This document shows, piece by piece, positions 57,725 through 64,000 of a stretch of 64,000 bases of DNA (positions are counted from its first letter, which is position 1; every line of letters begins with the position of its first letter). The stretch spans positions 28,658,144 through 28,722,143 of the forward strand of contig OX485809.1 of assembly GCA_950295325.1 (NCBI GenBank). The letters are read 5' to 3'. This DNA comes from Polytrichum commune. Its lineage: Eukaryota > Streptophyta > Polytrichopsida > Polytrichales > Polytrichaceae. A program made the position numbers and the translations under genes. Under the pieces are notes generated by a model. It had not been told where the DNA came from. It searched no databases and saw only the letters and a list, made by a program, of their open reading frames with translations.

Positions 57725-58060
57725 CCTAGTGTTAAGTGAAAGTGGTTCAAAACTATACACTAACTTTGAATTTTGTGATGAAAAAAAATCATAGACATTC
57801 AAAAAAACATACTAGTGTACAATGCCAAGAAATTTATGATGGATAAACGAAATTCCAAGAAAAGTCTACATATTTTAGAAAATGATGCAAGCAGTGTACA
57901 AGTAAGTGATGTTGAACAAGTAACTATCTATATTTTGTTTAAAATATGATGAAATTATATAAATTTAATGGTTTCTACGCAGTTTTGTGATGATGCCCCC
58001 GAGTACGCAATTCCCATATTATATGCAAGGGGCATTGGCATTAAAATGCCTTAGAGGATG
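57725..58060 (+). repeat. Dispersed repeat R, partial copy
   Basis: AGTGGTTCAAAACTATACAC, TAACTTTGAATTTTGTGA, then AAATCATAGACATTC and CAATGCCAAGAAATTTATG align with 58740-58980 and, inverted, with 5345-5100. Diverged; class unknown. Confidence 0.55.
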
Positions 58061-58514
58061 GTTTTTGTAAAAATTATATCAAATTATATAAAAATAAAAG
58101 GACCAAAAATTTGGGTGAAGACGAAATTAAATTAAATCAGATGTAGAAAAATCAGATTGCATATTTATTAAAAAAAAACTCTACAACATATGTAAAGAAT
58201 TTAAACACTAATTTTTCTTAACCTTGTAGAGCATCTAATTTTAAAAGATCCACATGAGTGGTTGCCTCCAATTAAAATTAAAAGTCATTGGAATTATTTT
58301 ATTTATAATAAGGAATTAAATTTTTTATTAAAAATCCCATATATAATTACAATATATAATTACAATTTTGGATTCCTTGTTAGAAGGGCTACATGAGTTT
58401 CCTACATTAAAACAAATTATATCACTTGAGATTGAATTAAAATGCATTATAAGTGATTATGATCAAGGCCATATAATATGGGAGTTGTGTACATGAGATG
58501 ATGGCCTTCAAGTA

Positions 58515-59300
58515 GATAATGAATTCAAGGAATATGAAAAAAATTCCAACTTCAAAATATTTAAGGTCATGAAATCTACTTCTAAAACCAGATTCAACCA
58601 TTTGCTTTTGAGCATCACTTTTAAGGATAAGTTTTGAAGATCTCAACTTGATATTCTACATTTGAATATTTCACATAACAATAAAGGAGTGCAAGCACGG
58701 TGCAGTACACAGTTCCATTACCTTGCATAGGTTTAATGAAAGTGATTCAGAAGTTTATACTAACTTTGAATTTTGTGAAGGAAAAAATCATAAAAACATT
58801 TGAAAAACACATTGATCTACAAAGCCAAGCAATTTATGTTGAAAACAATTTCAAGAAAATTATACATATATGCGAAGACGTTGCAAGAAATGTGCAAGTA
58901 AGTATATTGAACATGTGATTTTTTTTTTTAAAAGATAAAATTACATAAGATAGATGTTTTACTACAAATTTTATTAATGATGCCCTAACGTTTATAATGA
59001 TTACAAGGAATATGAAAAAAAATCAACTTCAAAATATTTAAGATCATGAAATCTACATCCAAAACCGAATTTAGCCATTGCCTTTTGATTAGTATTTTTA
59101 ATGATAAGTTTTGAAGATCTCACCTTAATATTATATATTTGAGTATCTAACAGAATAATAAAGGGTGCCATGAAAAAAAATGCAATTTAAACAACACTTT
59201 GCTATGACATTTAGGCCTTTGACCAAAAATTTGTGGTTTTAGTATATTGGAGCACTTTTGTTTGGTCCACTTTATCATGCTTGCACCCATATCAAGAAAC
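58515..59300 (+). repeat. Dispersed repeat R, largest copy with an internal duplication
   Basis: The block ATTCAAGGAATATGAAAAAA, CAACTTCAAAATATTTAAGG, TCATGAAATCTAC and GATAAGTTTTGAAGATCTCA occurs at 58520-58690 and again at 58998-59175. The whole aligns in reverse with 4790-5345. A 72-codon frame (58700-58918) lies inside; no domain is recognised. Confidence 0.6.
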
Positions 59301-59487
59301 ATCCAATTCAGTGCTTTCATGATAGTTTGAACATATTCACCTCGTTCATTTTCGATTCCACAAAATACCAACTCTATTAAACCACTAGTCCTTTAAATTT
59401 TTGAAGAATCTTGAGATCTCTAAGAAATTTTACTAAATGCTAAGACTCCTCATAACATTAAGTAGCAAGTCTGGAATGACCGTCTCA

Positions 59488-59527
59488 AAAGAGCATCAAA
59501 CCAACACTTGCCGGTTTGATGCTCTTT
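59488..59527. repeat. Perfect 15-bp hairpin
   Basis: AAAGAGCATCAAACC at 59488-59502 and its exact reverse complement GGTTTGATGCTCTTT at 59513-59527 with a 10-nt loop. Not followed by a T run suggestive of a Pol III terminator, and too short for a plant miRNA precursor. Confidence 0.75.
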
Positions 59528-62500
59528 CAAGAGCAAAGGTAGCACTACTCTTGAGATTTACTTAGGCTATTTTTAATTTATTTGGGTAGTTTTCTAGGAC
59601 AAAACTAATGTCAAGTGGTAGTCAAGGTTCTAATTTAGGCTAAATTATGATTTAAAGAAATCTAAGTAGCCATAAAGCAACAAGAAAGTTGGTGAGGTCA
59701 AAAGAGTAGTTGCACTTTTTGGAAAAGTCTCCCGACACTCGCATTGGAAACCTCTTTGATACCTTTTTGAAACTATTATATTTGATTAATTATCTATTCA
59801 TTCACCCTTGCTTTGAAAGTTTTTTCCCTTCTTGTTGAGATAATATTGCGGGTACTCAAAAGGTACTCTCCTAGCATTGGGTTGGGGTGAAACAACCCGT
59901 ACACTGGTTCCTTGGAGACAAGGGTTTAGGCATCCAACAATGAACGAGTGTATGAGTTGGTTCGCCCAAATCCTAGCATTGCTACTTGATGTTATGTTTT
60001 TCATAGGTTAGAAATTCTCCTTTGAAAATACCTTAGAACTATAGTTATGTAAATGTCCAAAATGGAACCTATAGAAGTTAATCAACAAATATTTCTAGTT
60101 TCAAGATATAATTGTCTTGAAACTTTCTATTGAAATTCCTTATTTTCAACGAGGACATTCACTAGAAGGTGTAAATGTAATTAAAAGTACACCTAGGGGG
60201 TGCACCTTTCACTAAAAACCAAGAACCATGTGTTTTCGCACCATATTCTTCAAACCCCCTATATAGAACTAATTTTTGTTGCAAAATCAAGCAATACACA
60301 TACAAGTTTAATGATAAAAATACAAGTGACAATATGTACACATAAGAAAAAAACACATTCATATGTAGTCATCAAAATAACTATACAAATATACTTTTGA
60401 ATAATAATGAAACCCCTATCATAAGCATCTAAATCTACAATATATGTCAAAGAAGCTAATGCAATCTACCATCCATAAAATTATAAGTCCACTTACTGCT
60501 GGTTTCTTTTTTATACCAACATAAACCAATCTCCATGCTAGATCTAGAACTTTTAACCCTTGGAATTTGCAACAATTGTGACCCCTAAATGCTTGATCCA
60601 AATTGTTGCACACACCGGAGGTTTATTGATGATATGAAAATGATTGAGAGAAAGCCCACCTAGGAATCAACAACTGCGCAATTTTGATGCCGCCCTTGAT
60701 CTAACAAAGGCATCAACCACCTACAACCACCTACAACCACCCACATCAACTATCCACATCCACCACAAAGCGCCACAAAGAAGTGTTGGTCATTCCTCTT
60801 ACAACCCTAAGCAAAAAGTGACCTCGTCCTTAGCTCAACCACCCTTTCCAAAATCCTAATATTGCCTCTTCCATACATACATGGATGAGAGAAGGAAATG
60901 AGAAAATTATTCATCCAATTCTATTTGATAATAAACACTTATCTCATAAAGTCTAGAGAACCCTAACATATAAGTACAAATGTTATATCTAGAGGTCATG
61001 GACATAACTACGAGTTATAATTTGTGTAGCATATGTATAAATAATACAAAAAAATACAAATTGGTACCCAATCTGTGCACTCACGTATACTCATATGTGT
61101 TATGAAAGGTGCGCCCCCTCCCCCCAAGAAACTACAAGGATACCATCATTAGATTATATTTTGCTTCTCCATTTTTTCCTCCCATTTTTGAAGCGGTTGC
61201 AAAGGCCTTCAACAAGGTAGTCATACGATACATATGCGACTCATGACCTGACCATGTGACAATCAACACAAAATATGGTATATCACAAGAGATCCTCATC
61301 CATTTATTATGCTACTTTGAATCTAACTTATACACCTTGTTCATGAATCGGTACGTCGCGCTGCAAGTTGTGTTATTTCCATTGAAAACACAAGCTTCTC
61401 TAGTAATCAAAGCCTCTAGTAAAACAAACATTTGAGGTGGCCTAATTTGGTTACTTGTTTTAATCGGGCAACTACATTAAAAAAATAAAAATTGATTAAC
61501 CCTTAAATAAATCTATGAACTAAATGAGTATTAGGTTACAAATTCACTCAGAGATTTGATTGTTTGTGAAAAGTGTAATAAGGGCTGATAAATTTTTTTG
61601 CTAGCAATTAGTTACCAAGTTTTTGCACCAATGTAAGAGCCTATCATTGCTAAAACAATATTGGTGGCGATCACCATGATTTTTTTACTTGATTTTACCT
61701 TGTCCTCCACAATGGTATTGTAGGTTGATCCTTCAATGCCATCATGAATCACATATAGCTCAATAAACTCCCTATTTGAGAGCCCTTGTCCCATCATCAC
61801 TCAAAAGCATACATATATGTTAGCAAGTGTTGCTCCAAAATTCTACATGTGGCCTCATCAACTATGTGTGTAAAATTGAAACAATTCCAAGTTGCATTAA
61901 TCAAGGTTACTCTGAGGTAAACAAAAATAACTTATAAAAACTTGAGCACACAACGTAAGCTATGCACCATAATTAAGGGGTTTCTCATTACCATCCATCA
62001 TGTTCATCACCCCCTATGATGACAATGTGACACCAATCCCAAAAATGTCCCATCAGGGGGTGGGGTCAAGCAGTTTATTCAAAGATAAACTAATGTAGTC
62101 AACCCACTAGTCAACAATCTAGTTGATTGCAAAAGAAAAAATATAGAAAATTCCCAAACAAATTGAACCTTTAGTTCTTATTGGATGTAAGATCTAATGT
62201 TCTAGATTTTTTTTGAATTATTTGATATTTTTTTTTTGCATTTGACCAGGAGCCATTGACCAACTAGTCCATTGCTCCAAACCGACTACTATAGTTGACA
62301 AAGAGGAGTCAACTTCTAGGTAAACCCAACAAAAAATTCCCCAAAAAATTATGAACAATTAGATCTTGCATCCAATAAAATCCAACATTCCCCCAAAAAA
62401 ATTGGAAATTAAAATTTCTTAAAGAAGTTAGCTAAAAAAGTTGATAAAAAAAGTAATAGTTTACAAAATAATGCTCCGATAAAAAATTACCACGTCAAGG

Positions 62501-63259
62501 GGCATCATCTCCCTATGTGATGCGACATGATGGTATCACATCATTTGTGATGTGGGGTGATGGCTAGGGTCTACATCCATTTGCATGTCCTTGACCATTA
62601 TCATTATTAAGACGACCTATATAAATTATGCCTCCAAATACTTCAGAATGGAGTATAGTTTTTCATATGGAAGATGATACTATCATTTTTCAATATGAAA
62701 TCAATGACCTTCATCAAGGTGATTATCATTGTATTTTCCAAATACTAACCATTGCCTCAACATGTCAATTGGTGTGAGTTTTCTCCTTCACCATCTCCAT
62801 CCTCTTAACTACTCTTGTGTTCCTTAATTGAAAAATGTTTCAAAAAGTAACATCCCTTACTATGTTTGGGGGGTGGACTCTCCATACCATGTACAAACTA
62901 ACGTGAATGTAAGAAGGGGTATAATTTGGGGCATTAGCATATATAGTATACATAAGGGAGATCTATTATTTTCCTCTAGTGTGTACACATACATTTTATT
63001 TATTATTATTATTATTTAATAAACTTCTTGTATATAGGGGTTTCATTCCCACATATGTCATTTAGGTTTCCAATGAAGAGTCCAATCCCCAGGCATGTAT
63101 GAGCCTAACCATCTCTAGCATGCACATAAAGGCACCAAAAACACTCCATATTACCACTTAGAGGACCTCCTTGAGGTTTCGAGTGGATCAAGCATGATCA
63201 AGCAATTTGTTGAGCTTTGAAGGCCGGTGAGTATGTACATTGTCTCCTTGTAGGTTCTA
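59528..63259. other. Spacer without a recognisable gene
   Basis: AT-rich. Short CCTACAACCAC tandem words lie at 60718-60745 and a (TTA)-type microsatellite at 62997-63016. ORFs at 61612-61800 (minus) and 62828-63019 (plus) have no recognisable motif. Confidence 0.4.
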
Positions 63260-64000
63260 CGCTACACCGTTTATGGAATTTATGTCTATGCATAATAGTG
63301 CCACTTACCTTATTTTGAGGCGTATGCTAGGTTACACTGATGACCAACAACTTCAACATTAGTGTCACCTCATGACAATTGGAGTTCGAGTGTACTTATT
63401 AATATCTTGATATGACTATGTTTAATAATGTTAGGGCATGTTCACAAATTGTACACCCAACACAAACACAAAGGGGTGCTAAATCGGGTAACATTATTTT
63501 AGAGGGCAGTATTCTCATTATATGTCCCACATGTTCACTCTATATGAGCTTCATAAAATGTGCATTCCATGCTCAAAACTAATACCTCACAATACACAAG
63601 GCTTTACATAGACATAATAGAATATAAGAATGAATTTGGTCAAAGATCGTGAGGTATTGATACGTATTTGATTCTCTTATAAGGGAGTTGAAAGTTGGGC
63701 CGCAATAGACCCAAGATATTCTGGCCGGGAGAGCATTCCGGGTCCTGCCAACAATGCAATAGCGGTTGGGCTTGATGTGTGGGTCCAACTTCCGGACTAA
63801 ATCCGACATTGTCCCATTGCAAGGCCATGTATTGATAATAGGAGAACATGCTCTTATGAGGTGTATGCTTTTATGTTATACAATGGTCTACAAGTTGACT
63901 AAAGCGTACACAAATGACAATTATCATTAATATGTTCAAAAATATCTTCTTCTTGCATACTAAAATGTCAACACATTAATATTTCATGACATTATTTCCT
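63260..64000 (+). repeat. Family F, left end of a copy running off the window
   Basis: Starts CTACACCGTTTATGGAATTT and has GTATGCTAGGTTACACTGAT, AATGACAATTATCATTAATA and CTTCTTGCATACTAAAATG in the order seen in the copies at 25174 and, reversed, 54324. It is interrupted by a MITE at 63434-63853; homology resumes at TTATGAGGTGTATGC. Confidence 0.6.
63434..63853. mobile_element. 420-bp PIF/Harbinger-type MITE, TTA TSD, nested in family F
   Basis: TTA at 63431-63433 and 63854-63856. Left GGGCATGTTCACAAATTGTA; reverse complement of the right end GAGCATGTTCTCC. The insertion is confirmed because the family-F copy near 54170 reads straight across this site (GTTACGAGGTGCG). The interior is GC-richer than the host repeat. 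Confidence 0.75.

Noticed and set aside
61612-61800. 62-codon minus-strand ORF with a hydrophobic segment
   Set aside because: Start, length and composition are within chance for AT-rich DNA; no homologue recognised.

Overview
The window is nuclear DNA from a land plant with a large, transposon-rich genome. The evidence is one intact EIN3/EIL-family (ETHYLENE INSENSITIVE3-like) transcription factor gene, a protein family known only from plants and their algal relatives, surrounded by plant-type hAT, PIF/Harbinger, CACTA, Ty1/copia and Ty3/gypsy debris. One confident host gene in 64 kb, very AT-rich spacers and many long poly-G/poly-C runs would fit a fern, lycophyte or gymnosperm. I cannot name the species from sequence alone.

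Layout. 0-12 kb: the end of a decayed Ty3/gypsy integrase, then spacer holding five members of one small hAT-type family (most with 8-bp target duplications), poly-G runs, and a 1.4-kb terminal-inverted-repeat element at 10.6-12.0 kb. 12.0-22.8 kb: a 10.8-kb PIF/Harbinger element (TAA target duplication) with a plus-strand Myb/SANT-like protein gene and a minus-strand DDE transposase gene that converge with a 7-nt gap. The Myb gene is split by a 2.1-kb CACTA element (TTT duplication), which itself carries a 1.2-kb foldback element with ~450-bp arms: three levels of nesting. 22.8-28.6 kb: spacer, a 2.2-kb repeat (family F), and three adjacent Tourist-like MITEs that stop about 200 bp before the EIL start codon. 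28.7-30.7 kb: the intronless EIL gene. 30.7-39.1 kb: the least repetitive stretch, with the EIL 3' flank, a possible C2H2 remnant on the minus strand and a decayed multi-exon gene candidate at 33.7-35.3 kb.

39.1-42.2 kb: a 1-kb hAT deletion derivative that still encodes the transposase C-terminus, then a PIF-type element that contains a 768-bp hAT-like element with a very C-rich core. 42.3-50 kb: a minus-strand Ty1/copia remnant (Gag, GAG-pre-integrase, integrase) flanked by long direct repeats and interrupted by a 495-bp element with a 9-bp target duplication. 50-64 kb: low-complexity spacer, another 226-bp hAT MITE, family F copies, a 1.9-kb decayed hAT with most of the transposase C-terminal half, Tourist-like MITEs and an undescribed dispersed repeat that also occurs inverted at 4.8-5.3 kb.

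The only host function I can assert is ethylene-type transcriptional control by the EIL protein. All other coding sequence is transposon-derived or decayed. Nearly every premature stop I found can be derived from a Gln or Arg codon by a single C-to-T change, as expected for methylated, silenced DNA.
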